Part shown: positions 1-8,127 of the stretch, one piece after another
Layout: each line of letters opens with the position of its first letter
Numbering within the stretch: position 1 is the first letter of the stretch
Assembly: GCA_965659005.1 (NCBI GenBank)
Contig: CBFHVG010000095.1
Span: 1-19,159, forward strand
DNA: 19,159 nt
Reading direction: 5' to 3'
Source of the DNA: CAYPTY01 sp965659005
Lineage (GTDB): Bacteria > Bacteroidota > Rhodothermia > Balneolales > Balneolaceae
Program-made: the position numbers and the translations under genes
Notes under the pieces: generated by a model
Told to the model about the DNA's origin: nothing
Databases searched by the model: none
Seen by the model: only the letters and a program-made list of their open reading frames with translations

Positions 1-24
1 TGAAGCTGCTAGATAAAAACTGAT

Positions 25-2934
25 TTAGAATTCACCAACGATATAGTTGAATTCTGACCGGCTTGGCTCATAAGTAATACCTGCACCTATATCGAATACA
101 AAGTTAGAGAGCTTCATCCTGAAGCGTAAACCCATACCGACGATTGTTCTGGGGTTTGTAAAATACTCTTCATTACTAAAACCGCCCAGTGTGTGAGAAA
201 ATGCACTTAAGTAGATAGAGCTGAAGTAAAGAGGAACAGTTATTCCACCCTGATCAGGATATCTCAATGGAATGAGATAACGAGTACTGAATCGAAGAGT
301 ATTATTATCTAATCGGGTAAACACATCTTCATTAAAACCAAGAGGAACTAATGAATTAGAATTATAAACTAATGTTTGAGTCTGAGTTAACATCGAAAGG
401 TTTAATCTTAGGCTCTGATTGAATTGCTTTAAAGGAGACAAGTACCAATAACCTCCAAGGAAGAGGGCATTAGCTCGATTATAAATTCGCTCAATGGTAT
501 AAACATTATTATTCAGATCTCTTAATCGCTGAAACTGAGAATTTGAGTTTAAACCAAATTGAGCCTGACTAAATAAGACCAGACCAGACCGAGGTTGTAA
601 ATCCCTCCTCAGCTGCATCACATTAATATTCATTTGAGTGAATACGTCAATGTTATTTACTTCAGTGAAATTAGAATTCAATAAACCATCCTGATTGAAG
701 AAGCGGATTTGTTCCAGGCTTAAGCCGGGCTCAAACAGAAGAGACGTCAACCGCGTGTTCGACCTAAATCGATATTGAAATGGAATGGAAAGCTTGAACT
801 CCATTCGTTGCTGAATATTTCTATATAAAATACCCTGGTTAGGGTTATTTGGATCTCTTACAACAAAACGAACAAGATTTGGTGTTGATGAAGAGGTAAG
901 TTTAAAACCCGGATAAAAAGAAGTGTTTCTGTAGTAGAAATCCCACCAACTTAATTGATCATAAAATGTGAGGGCATAGTAATAACTATGCTTGCTTAAG
1001 GCATCAGCGCCAAATACACCAGCGCCAAAACGAAAATCATTATCAGTTCCACTCACCGATTCAAAGACAGGGACAAAACCCCTCGGGCGAAGCCAGTCCA
1101 GCTTACTTGAATAAGAATATTTAGCCCATGAAGTTGTGTCTATCTCTGCTCCAAGTAATGACGATTCTAGTCTGTCACTCACTGATGGGCGCCTATTCCA
1201 TTCATCTTTAGAAACTTCTTCAAACAGCAGATCATCTTTTGCTATAACAGCAAGTCTTTTTTCATCACCATACTGAATGGCATAAGCAAGCTGTAACTGA
1301 TCAGGCGACCATGATGCTTCCATTGCATTATACTGTGAATCAGTTAGGCGATGAACCTTGTCTGAATCAAAGTCATATTCATAAATGTTCATCACACCAT
1401 TAAGGTCGGCTGTAAACAGAATTTTATAGTCAACAGGATGCCACTGAATATCAAAAATGGAAGCATTCAAAAAAGAAATATCCGGCGCCTCTTTAAGATG
1501 AATTTCCATCATAGCTGAATTTGTAAACCAGACTCCCTGAACTCCTTTTCTACTGGCGATGATAGCCAAGTCATCTCCATTCGGTTTCTGCTTTAGTTCA
1601 ACTATTCGCGTGTCTTCAATATGTATATGTTTAACAACATCACTAGAGCCATCCAAAACCTGAATAGCATTGTCGGCATTTAAGGTGCTTAATGAAATGA
1701 TTTGATCATTCGAATAAATGGGAGCGAAAGAACGCTCTGATTTTTGAATCAGTCTTTTTTTACCTGTTTTTAGATCCGCCTCCAGTAATTCGGTCAGGAA
1801 AGTGTTGTCCAATATTTGGTGACCTTGAAATGCAGCGTAAAGAAGATTGTTTCCTCTGAGATCATAATTGAAATCTCTAACATTAAAAGCCTCTACCTCA
1901 AGCCTGGCTTTCTGTTTTATTAGATCAAATGAATAGAACCCGCTAACAGCATCGTAATAATTACCGATGAAGAGCAGCTTATTTTGATCCAGCCAGACTG
2001 GACGAGATGAGTTTTCTCCATCAAAAGGGAGGTCAACAATAACGGATTTAGTATCAGTATTACTTCTTGGCTCTTCCCTTCGTTGATTAGCATAATCTTT
2101 GTGAAAATCACGAATGAGTTGTTTTGGCCATTTTCCGGTGCTTCGACGAAGCGCAAATCCGTAACCAAGAAAGAAGGTCCGATAATGCTGTTCTATAGAT
2201 TTTCTGGTTACATCTTCACCATAAGTTTCTTGTAACCAGTGAACAAAAGGAGCTCCGGCAACATAATGCCGATTATAAGGAACTGTAAAATCACTGGTGA
2301 GTAGTATTTGTCCATTAACCCATCTTTGATTAGAATCGAAGTTCGACAGAAATCTATTGTTAAAGAAAGGGTAGTTAAGCCGGCCACCATCACCATAGGA
2401 GCTAATGGACTGAGATTCGTGATAAACAGCAATTCCCTCATGCAACCCAACGGGCGCCCAGGCATGTGTTATGCGAGCCGCGTCTTTCCAGAACAAGCCT
2501 AATCCATCTGCAATCAGCCCCCCTTTCTTACTAAAATGCAAAGCATGAATAAGCTCATGGGATAAGACGGTTTCATACCAGTCACCTGTTCTGGGATTAA
2601 GACCTTTCCCTTTTATTGGGGGCGTTTCAATTTCAGATCGAAAATTAAAGGGTGTTACAAACCCGTTTGAAAGATCATTGTAATTATTAAGTATGATGGG
2701 AAAGTTGTGGAGCTCTCCACCAATGAGTTTTTGTGCTATAGGATATTGCTGCTCCAGAATTTGACCGGCCCTGTACGCAAGAGAGTCATCCCCTGAAGGG
2801 TAGATTACTTTAAAATGATCGGTAAGCAGGACCTGCCATTCTATTGCAGAGGGGCGATACTGATTAAAGTAAACCTGTGCATTAGAGTAATGACTTGCGA
2901 AAAGCAGAAACAGAATAAGTGAGAACCTTCTCAT
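25..2934 (-). CDS. Exported HExxH metallopeptidase / beta-propeller / outer-membrane barrel fusion protein
   Basis: The 969-residue product starts with a clear signal peptide (about residues 1-19, cleavage before Gln20). Residues ~21-290 form a gluzincin-like zinc peptidase domain: HELIH at 126-130 gives two His ligands and the catalytic Glu127, and the EGxAxY-type motif at 166-171 (Glu166) would be the third ligand. Residues ~300-565 look like WD40/TolB-type propeller blades (for example the WSPD motif at 542-545). Residues ~630-969 are rich in alternating aromatic/polar strands and end in Phe, as outer-membrane barrels do. The inferred role is a surface or periplasmic protease anchored in the outer membrane; the substrate is unknown. 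The ATG lies 5 bases after the stop of the HlyIII-like gene, so it is the last gene of that operon. Such proteins are usually labelled only 'TolB-like' or 'hypothetical'. The domain boundaries are estimates by eye. Confidence 0.88.
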   Translation of the reverse strand: MRRFSLILFLLFASHYSNAQVYFNQYRPSAIEWQVLLTDHFKVIYPSGDDSLAYRAGQILEQQYPIAQKLIGGELHNFPIILNNYNDLSNGFVTPFNFRSEIETPPIKGKGLNPRTGDWYETVLSHELIHALHFSKKGGLIADGLGLFWKDAARITHAWAPVGLHEGIAVYHESQSISSYGDGGRLNYPFFNNRFLSNFDSNQRWVNGQILLTSDFTVPYNRHYVAGAPFVHWLQETYGEDVTRKSIEQHYRTFFLGYGFALRRSTGKWPKQLIRDFHKDYANQRREEPRSNTDTKSVIVDLPFDGENSSRPVWLDQNKLLFIGNYYDAVSGFYSFDLIKQKARLEVEAFNVRDFNYDLRGNNLLYAAFQGHQILDNTFLTELLEADLKTGKKRLIQKSERSFAPIYSNDQIISLSTLNADNAIQVLDGSSDVVKHIHIEDTRIVELKQKPNGDDLAIIASRKGVQGVWFTNSAMMEIHLKEAPDISFLNASIFDIQWHPVDYKILFTADLNGVMNIYEYDFDSDKVHRLTDSQYNAMEASWSPDQLQLAYAIQYGDEKRLAVIAKDDLLFEEVSKDEWNRRPSVSDRLESSLLGAEIDTTSWAKYSYSSKLDWLRPRGFVPVFESVSGTDNDFRFGAGVFGADALSKHSYYYALTFYDQLSWWDFYYRNTSFYPGFKLTSSSTPNLVRFVVRDPNNPNQGILYRNIQQRMEFKLSIPFQYRFRSNTRLTSLLFEPGLSLEQIRFFNQDGLLNSNFTEVNNIDVFTQMNINVMQLRRDLQPRSGLVLFSQAQFGLNSNSQFQRLRDLNNNVYTIERIYNRANALFLGGYWYLSPLKQFNQSLRLNLSMLTQTQTLVYNSNSLVPLGFNEDVFTRLDNNTLRFSTRYLIPLRYPDQGGITVPLYFSSIYLSAFSHTLGGFSNEEYFTNPRTIVGMGLRFRMKLSNFVFDIGAGITYEPSRSEFNYIVGEF

Positions 2935-2939
2935 CTAGC

Positions 2940-3599
2940 TCACATCATGTTTGGGAGAAACTTGTAGATGGCCCAAAAATGTGAAAAAGCACCACCCATT
3001 ACAAACAAGTGCCATATCTCGTGATGGCCAAATTTTCCAGGTAATGGATTTGGGTATTTGGCAGCATAAATAATCGCCCCGACGGAGTAAGAAAGTCCGC
3101 CAATAGCAATCCATAGAAGGAAAGATCTCGGCATTACTTCCCACAACTGTGGAAATATAAAAACAGATATCCAGCCCATTAACAGATATACTCCTGTTGA
3201 AAACCATCTTGGGGCGTGTAGCCAGTACAATTTTTTTATGATACCAACAGCCGCTATTACCCAGACAATAATGAGGATCACATAAGATGTGGTTACATCA
3301 AGCCCAACAGTAGCAATGGGTGTATATGAGCCTGCAATGAGCAGAAAAATCATTATGTGATCAATTCGCTTAAGCTTTGTCTTGGTGCTATCAGAAACTT
3401 TGAGTAAATGATAGACTGAACTAGAGGCAAACATGCCTATTAAAGTTAAACCGTAGATCACAAAGGCTAATTTATAATTCAATGGATCTGATTTTGAGGC
3501 TTCCATGAGAACGAAGAGCAGAACTATTGAAATTATTGCACCAATAAGATGAGAGAAGCCATTAAATGGCTCATCGATATGTTTAAGAAAGTTCTTCAA
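2940..3599 (-). CDS. Hemolysin III family (HlyIII/PAQR) membrane protein
   Basis: This is a 219-residue polytopic membrane protein of the HlyIII/YqfA branch of the PAQR superfamily, with about seven hydrophobic segments. Diagnostic motifs are the N-terminal EPFNGFSHLIGA at 10-21, SxxxH at 60-64, Asp80 in RIDH, and HxxxH at 193-197 near the C-terminus. In PAQR relatives the His and Asp residues bind a membrane-embedded zinc ion and are associated with hydrolase activity; the bacterial substrate is not established, and the 'hemolysin' name is historical. The start codon is TTG (3597-3599), preceded on the coding strand by a purine-rich AAGAAGAG stretch. It begins 26 bases after the Nramp-like gene and ends 5 bases before the protease-barrel gene, indicating one transcript. 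Length is typical for the family. Confidence 0.93.
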   Translation of the reverse strand: MKNFLKHIDEPFNGFSHLIGAIISIVLLFVLMEASKSDPLNYKLAFVIYGLTLIGMFASSSVYHLLKVSDSTKTKLKRIDHIMIFLLIAGSYTPIATVGLDVTTSYVILIIVWVIAAVGIIKKLYWLHAPRWFSTGVYLLMGWISVFIFPQLWEVMPRSFLLWIAIGGLSYSVGAIIYAAKYPNPLPGKFGHHEIWHLFVMGGAFSHFWAIYKFLPNMM

Positions 3600-3625
3600 G
3601 CGAAATTGTTTCTCTTCTTATTGAT

Positions 3626-4882
3626 TTAGCTTAGGAAAAAGTTCCATATCACAAATAAAAGCGCAAAACTGGTAAGGAAAAATAACCCTACCCAACTTAG
3701 TATTTTCAACCATTTTGGTGGCTGCATTTCTATCGGAATATCTTTTCCGGTAACAAGCTTATAGTTTATAAAGGCCAGAACAGGAGCCATCAAAAACGAC
3801 ATTGATGTTGCCAGATCTACCATAAAAGCAAAATTACTTCCAAGAAAATATAGCATCCCTACAGAAACCATTGATATGAGAACCAGTAAAAGCCTGTAAG
3901 TCCGGTCTGACTCATTAAACGATTTCACCTCAAGAGAAAGTATGCGCTGACTAACCCGAGGATATGCATCTGTTACGGTAAGTGTTGTGCTGAACATGGT
4001 TGAAAAAGCACATATGATTATGATCCAGTATGTCCAGTCGCCAAGGGTTGTTGTATAGATATTAACGAACTGATTAGCAAAACCAGCTCCACTTGAAGCC
4101 AGGTCAATTCCTTTTCCATATAGGACTAATGCCCCAAGGCTCATAAAGGCTACAGCCAGAATCCCTGCACCGATATATCCAATATTAAAATCGATGAGAC
4201 AGTCCTTAAGGCTTGGGCAATGACCGGTTTGTTTTATTCTTTCATGCGTCCAGATTGAATGCCAAACCGCGCCATCTATAGGAATTGGCATCCAGCCCAT
4301 TAAGGCGATTAGAAAAGCAACACCCTTGATATTCCAAAGCTCTGGAGCGGCAAAGCTGGAGGCTTCGGGGGATTTGTTGAAAACAGCAAATACAATCGCG
4401 GCAATTGTAGACAAGCTTAGTATTACCATGATAAACTTAATGGATCCATCCAGAATAGAGTACTTACCAACCATTAGAATGATAACAATAACCGTGAGTA
4501 CAATGGCACTCCACACCCAAGGAGGAAGGGCAATACCCAGAAGCTTTTCAGCAAGACTAGCAGTTACAATTGTTACTGCCGCCTGAATGATAAACATGCT
4601 GAAGAATGTAAATAGAATAAACACCCATTTAGCCCACGCCCCAAGCTTCTTTATGCCCTCAAGCATCGTTTGATTTGTAGCTATAGCATATCGCGGACCG
4701 AATTCCAGAAAAGGGTATTTGAAAATATTAGCAAGAATTATAGCCCATATAAGCATGAAGCCATAATCTGCACCCGCTCGAGTAGACTGTACAAGATGGG
4801 AAACGCCTACGGCAGCAGCGGCCATCAGCAGGCCGGGACCAAGAGCGTATTTTAATGTAGACCAGGTAGTATTCGTTTTCAT
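3626..4882 (-). CDS. Nramp-related (PF01566-like) transporter with atypical metal site
   Basis: This 418-residue integral membrane protein has about eleven hydrophobic segments and the Nramp/LeuT-fold layout. The N-terminus (LGPGLLMAAAAVGVSH, 14-29) matches the first Nramp helix, and 'MGWMPIPIDGAVWHS' (195-209) falls where helix 6 is expected. The canonical Mn/Fe-binding DPGN motif of helix 1 is absent: the position reads VGVSH. The helix-6 MPH motif is also altered, with Met-Pro kept but no following His. Transport of a divalent cation is therefore uncertain; the family call is firmer than the substrate. It is the first gene of the operon that continues into the HlyIII-like and protease-barrel genes, and it diverges from the M14 peptidase gene across a 117-base promoter region. 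A candidate promoter lies just upstream (4898-4930). Confidence 0.85.
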   Translation of the reverse strand: MKTNTTWSTLKYALGPGLLMAAAAVGVSHLVQSTRAGADYGFMLIWAIILANIFKYPFLEFGPRYAIATNQTMLEGIKKLGAWAKWVFILFTFFSMFIIQAAVTIVTASLAEKLLGIALPPWVWSAIVLTVIVIILMVGKYSILDGSIKFIMVILSLSTIAAIVFAVFNKSPEASSFAAPELWNIKGVAFLIALMGWMPIPIDGAVWHSIWTHERIKQTGHCPSLKDCLIDFNIGYIGAGILAVAFMSLGALVLYGKGIDLASSGAGFANQFVNIYTTTLGDWTYWIIIICAFSTMFSTTLTVTDAYPRVSQRILSLEVKSFNESDRTYRLLLVLISMVSVGMLYFLGSNFAFMVDLATSMSFLMAPVLAFINYKLVTGKDIPIEMQPPKWLKILSWVGLFFLTSFALLFVIWNFFLS

Positions 4883-4897
4883 CAGTCAAAAATTTGT

Positions 4898-4930
4898 AAA
4901 ACATAGGGCTAGGAAACAAAAGCGCCAAAA
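4898..4930 (-). promoter_or_regulatory. Candidate promoter of the Nramp-like operon
   Basis: Read on the minus strand, TTGGCG is followed 17 bases later by TATGTTTT. The latter matches the Bacteroidota-type -7 element TAnnTTTG in seven of eight positions, and the TTG lies at a suitable distance for the -33 element. The implied leader to the ATG at 4882 would be only about ten bases. This is pattern recognition by eye. Confidence 0.35.
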
Positions 4931-4999
4931 AAAAACTGATTTTTTAAGTCTGATGGGCTACTATCCATGATCACGAAATTGAACTAACTAATTAGATCC

Positions 5000-7591
5000 A
5001 TGAAAAAGCTCTTATTGCTCGCCGTAGCAAGCCTTTTAGGCGCTAACCTTGTTACAGCCCAGATTAATGTTGTGGACCTTGACTATTACATGCCTCAAGG
5101 AACAACATTTAACCCTGATATCCCAACCCCAGAATCCGTTCTGGGATTTCAAGTTGGTGAGTGGCATGTTCGCCATGACTTGCTCGTTAACTATGCTAAA
5201 GCAGTTGCCGCTGCTTCTGACCGTGTAACCATAGAGAGTCACCACAGAACCCACGAAAACAGAGAGGGGCTTCTTTTAACAATCACCTCACCCGAGAACC
5301 AAGCCAATATTGATCAGATTCAGGCTGAGCATGTTATGTTAACGGATCCATCTAAATCTAATGATCTGGATATTTCAACCATGCCGGCAGTCCTTTATAT
5401 GGGTTATAGCATCCATGGGAATGAAGCAAGCGGATCAAATGCCTCCATGCTGGTAATGTATTATCTCGCTGCAGCACAAGGCGACCAAATTGATGAGCTA
5501 TTAAGCAATACTGTAATTTTACTGGACCCTTCATTCAATCCTGATGGCCTTGGAAGGTTTGCACACTGGGCTAATGTGCATAAAAACACCACAACCCTTA
5601 CTACAGATCCTGATGACCGAGAATACAATGAGGTGTGGCCGGGAGGAAGAACTAACCATTATTGGTTTGACCTGAACAGAGACTGGTTGCCAGCTCAGCA
5701 CCCAGAGAGTCAGGGTAGAATTAAAAAATTCCATCAATGGAAGCCAAACGTGCTTACCGATTATCATGAGATGGGATCAAATTCAACATTCTTTTTCCAG
5801 CCAGGTATCCCATCCAGAACACACCCCTTAACGCCTGAAAGAAATCAGAGATTAACAGCAGCAATTGCCGAGTACCACGCAGATGAGCTGGATAAAATTC
5901 AAAGCCTCTATTATTCACAGGAAAGCTTTGATGATTATTATTATGGAAAAGGATCAACATATCCGGATGTTAATGGCGCTGTCGGAATATTATTTGAGCA
6001 AGCCAGTTCAAGAGGTCATGCGCAGGAAACAATTCATGGTATTTTAACTTTCCCATTCGCAATTAGAAATCATTTTACAGCTTCATTAAGCACGTTCAAG
6101 GCGGCCATGAACCTGAGAGAAGATTTGCTGGCACACCAGCGCGAATTTTATAAAGAGGCTGTTTCTGAAGCATCGTCCTCATCAATAAAAGCCTATGTTT
6201 TTGGGGATAACGCTGATAAAGCCAGATCCAGACACCTCGCGGAATTAGTTAACAGACATGATATTCAAGTCTATAAACTGAACAAAGCAATGACTGTAAA
6301 TGGTAAAAGCTTTGAGCCGGGGAGCTCATACATCATACCAACAAACCAACCGCAGTTCAAACTGTTAACCGCAATGTTTGAAAGAAGAAACACTTTTACA
6401 GATAGCCTCTTCTATGATATCTCTGCATGGACGCTGCCGTACTCATTTAATCTGCCTTTCGCGGAACTTGGCAACAGACAATATAGATCTGATCTGATTG
6501 GTGATGCCTTTGACCCTGCTACAGGAATCAAAGGGGCTGTAATTGGTAACGAAAGTAATTACGCTTATGTATTCGAATGGGATGAGTATTACTCACCAAG
6601 AGCCGCATACAGACTTTTATCAAAAGGTGTTCGGGCAAAAGTAGCAACGGAAAAATTTACTGCTGTTACCGAGACCGGAACAGAAGAGTTTGATTATGGG
6701 ACAATCATGGTTCCTCTTGGGGTCCAGGATGATCAGGAAATGGTTCATGATCTTGTAAAGACAATAGCCGAGGAAGATGGTATTAATGTGTACGCGGTAT
6801 CAACCGGATTGACGCCCTTAGGAATAGACCTTGGTTCAAATTCATTTAGCAACCTAAGAAAACCAAGTGTTGCTATACTTGGTGGAAGCGGCGTATCGTC
6901 TTATGAAGTAGGCGAGGCTTGGCACCTAATGGACACCAGGTACAATATTCCGATTACCATTTTAGACAAGTCAGATATGAGAGGAGCTGATTTAAGTCGG
7001 TATAATGTAATTGTGATGGTTAACGGAAGTTATGGCGACCTTTCTGATGGCATGACTCAGGACTTAAAAGATTGGGTTGCAGATGGCGGCGTTATGATTG
7101 TATATAAAAGCGCGCTTCGCTGGGCCAAGCAACAAGGTCTCGCAAAAGTTAATTATGTCACAAGCTCAAGTAGCGATGATGAAGAAGAGACTCTACCATA
7201 TGTAAGACAAAGCCGCGATTCAGGTGCCCAGGTTATTGGAGGAGCAATATTCAATGCGAAGCTGGATTTAACGCACCCTCTTGCGTATGGATATAATGAC
7301 GATGATATCACCCTGTTTAGAAATAGCACCATCTTCATTGATAAGGGTAATAACCCATATTCAACGCCAGTTGTGTATACGAGTTCACCGCTAGCAAGCG
7401 GCTATATTTCTAATGAGAATATTGAAAGATTATCAAACTCTGCAGGAGTTGTTGTAAGCAGGTTTGGTGGAGGAAAAGTGATTGCAATGACAGACAACCC
7501 AAACTTCAGGGCTTTTTGGTACGGAACGAATAAGCTGTTTGCAAACGCCGTATTCTTTGGCCATACCATCCGCTCCCAAACAGCAAACTGA
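5000..7591 (+). CDS. Secreted M14-family zinc carboxypeptidase with C-terminal GATase-like region
   Basis: The 863-residue precursor has a signal peptide (residues 1-20, ending VTA before Gln21). The M14 catalytic domain occupies about 45-390. Zinc ligands are His139 and Glu142 in HGNE and His256 in DYHEMG; the NPDG motif is at 180-183; Asn226-Arg227 in FDLNRDW is the likely substrate-carboxylate site; Glu333 in ILFEQ is the expected general base. All key residues are present, so it should be an active metallo-exopeptidase acting in the periplasm or outside. Residues ~620-860 contain an AILGGSG motif and later strands resembling class I glutamine amidotransferase/ThuA-like folds, probably non-catalytic. 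It is monocistronic, with a divergent neighbour upstream and a hairpin terminator downstream. The ATG at 5000 is the start that gives the signal peptide. Confidence 0.95.
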   Translation: MKKLLLLAVASLLGANLVTAQINVVDLDYYMPQGTTFNPDIPTPESVLGFQVGEWHVRHDLLVNYAKAVAAASDRVTIESHHRTHENREGLLLTITSPENQANIDQIQAEHVMLTDPSKSNDLDISTMPAVLYMGYSIHGNEASGSNASMLVMYYLAAAQGDQIDELLSNTVILLDPSFNPDGLGRFAHWANVHKNTTTLTTDPDDREYNEVWPGGRTNHYWFDLNRDWLPAQHPESQGRIKKFHQWKPNVLTDYHEMGSNSTFFFQPGIPSRTHPLTPERNQRLTAAIAEYHADELDKIQSLYYSQESFDDYYYGKGSTYPDVNGAVGILFEQASSRGHAQETIHGILTFPFAIRNHFTASLSTFKAAMNLREDLLAHQREFYKEAVSEASSSSIKAYVFGDNADKARSRHLAELVNRHDIQVYKLNKAMTVNGKSFEPGSSYIIPTNQPQFKLLTAMFERRNTFTDSLFYDISAWTLPYSFNLPFAELGNRQYRSDLIGDAFDPATGIKGAVIGNESNYAYVFEWDEYYSPRAAYRLLSKGVRAKVATEKFTAVTETGTEEFDYGTIMVPLGVQDDQEMVHDLVKTIAEEDGINVYAVSTGLTPLGIDLGSNSFSNLRKPSVAILGGSGVSSYEVGEAWHLMDTRYNIPITILDKSDMRGADLSRYNVIVMVNGSYGDLSDGMTQDLKDWVADGGVMIVYKSALRWAKQQGLAKVNYVTSSSSDDEEETLPYVRQSRDSGAQVIGGAIFNAKLDLTHPLAYGYNDDDITLFRNSTIFIDKGNNPYSTPVVYTSSPLASGYISNENIERLSNSAGVVVSRFGGGKVIAMTDNPNFRAFWYGTNKLFANAVFFGHTIRSQTAN

Positions 7592-7632
7592 CCCGTACAT
7601 TGACAGGTAATGCTGTTAAAAACCTAAAAAGG

Positions 7633-7672
7633 AACCCTAGAGCTGAATAGCATCATAACTCTAGGGTTTTTT
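7633..7672. terminator. Bidirectional intrinsic terminator
   Basis: A perfect 10-bp stem (7633-7642 with 7659-7668, arm AACCCTAGAG) encloses a 16-base loop and is followed by a run of T ending at 7672, terminating the M14 gene on the plus strand. On the minus strand the same stem is followed by CC and five T, so it can also end the DinB/amidohydrolase operon, whose last stop codon (7671-7673) touches the hairpin. Confidence 0.85.
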
Positions 7673-8117
7673 ATAGCTTCAGAATTCTTCGGTGGTAGTT
7701 TATGTGACCCAGGTGCCAGGACACATGTGAGTACAGATGGATAATAAAAAAGCCAGTAGTCATAGGGTGCCCAAAAGGCTGAAGAGGAAACTCTTTTTCC
7801 AGATCATCATCGCTTAAAGCATTCAGCGTATAAGAGACAACTTTCTTGGCTGTTTCTATATCATCCAGTAATTCTTGTCGAGTGAGACCCGTGCCATTAA
7901 ATTCAAAATCTCTATCTCTTTTATAGTCGGAGCCGCTTAGTACGGCCCCGAAAAAATGCTGGAGGTTTCCAGCGATATGCATGCATAGGTTGGCAGGAGT
8001 GTTTAAAATATCCCCTTCCAGTCGCCACAAATCATCTTCATTTTTATAAGCGGAGATCTCTTGTTTAACACGATCAAGATCTCTTTCGAATAATTTAATC
8101 AGACTTTCTCTGGTCAT
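7671..8117 (-). CDS. DinB/DUF1572-like four-helix-bundle protein
   Basis: The 148-residue cytosolic protein has the layout of the DinB (YfiT/DUF1572) superfamily: an N-terminal helix with His47, and a C-terminal HxxxH at 131-135, which together form the usual three-His metal site. Extra His residues (54, 127, 138, 142) cluster nearby. Members include metal-dependent thiol transferases (bacillithiol/mycothiol type), but many have no known reaction, and none can be assigned here. The start is well supported: an AGGAGG Shine-Dalgarno (minus strand, 8122-8127) lies 4 bases upstream of the ATG and overlaps the stop codon of the preceding amidohydrolase gene (8-base gap), suggesting translational coupling. 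It is the last gene of the operon. Confidence 0.88.
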   Translation of the reverse strand: MTRESLIKLFERDLDRVKQEISAYKNEDDLWRLEGDILNTPANLCMHIAGNLQHFFGAVLSGSDYKRDRDFEFNGTGLTRQELLDDIETAKKVVSYTLNALSDDDLEKEFPLQPFGHPMTTGFFIIHLYSHVSWHLGHINYHRRILKL

Positions 8118-8127
8118 GACGCCTCCT
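8118..8127 (-). promoter_or_regulatory. Strong ribosome binding site for the DinB-like gene
   Basis: The minus strand reads AGGAGG followed by CGTC and ATG. The site begins inside the TAG stop of the upstream amidohydrolase gene (8126-8128). It stands out because most genes in the window show no Shine-Dalgarno sequence. Confidence 0.75.

Noticed and set aside
2935..3207. A 90-codon minus-strand frame overlapping the HlyIII-like gene
   Set aside because: It is a second frame of the same strand within a clear family member; only the HlyIII frame carries motifs.
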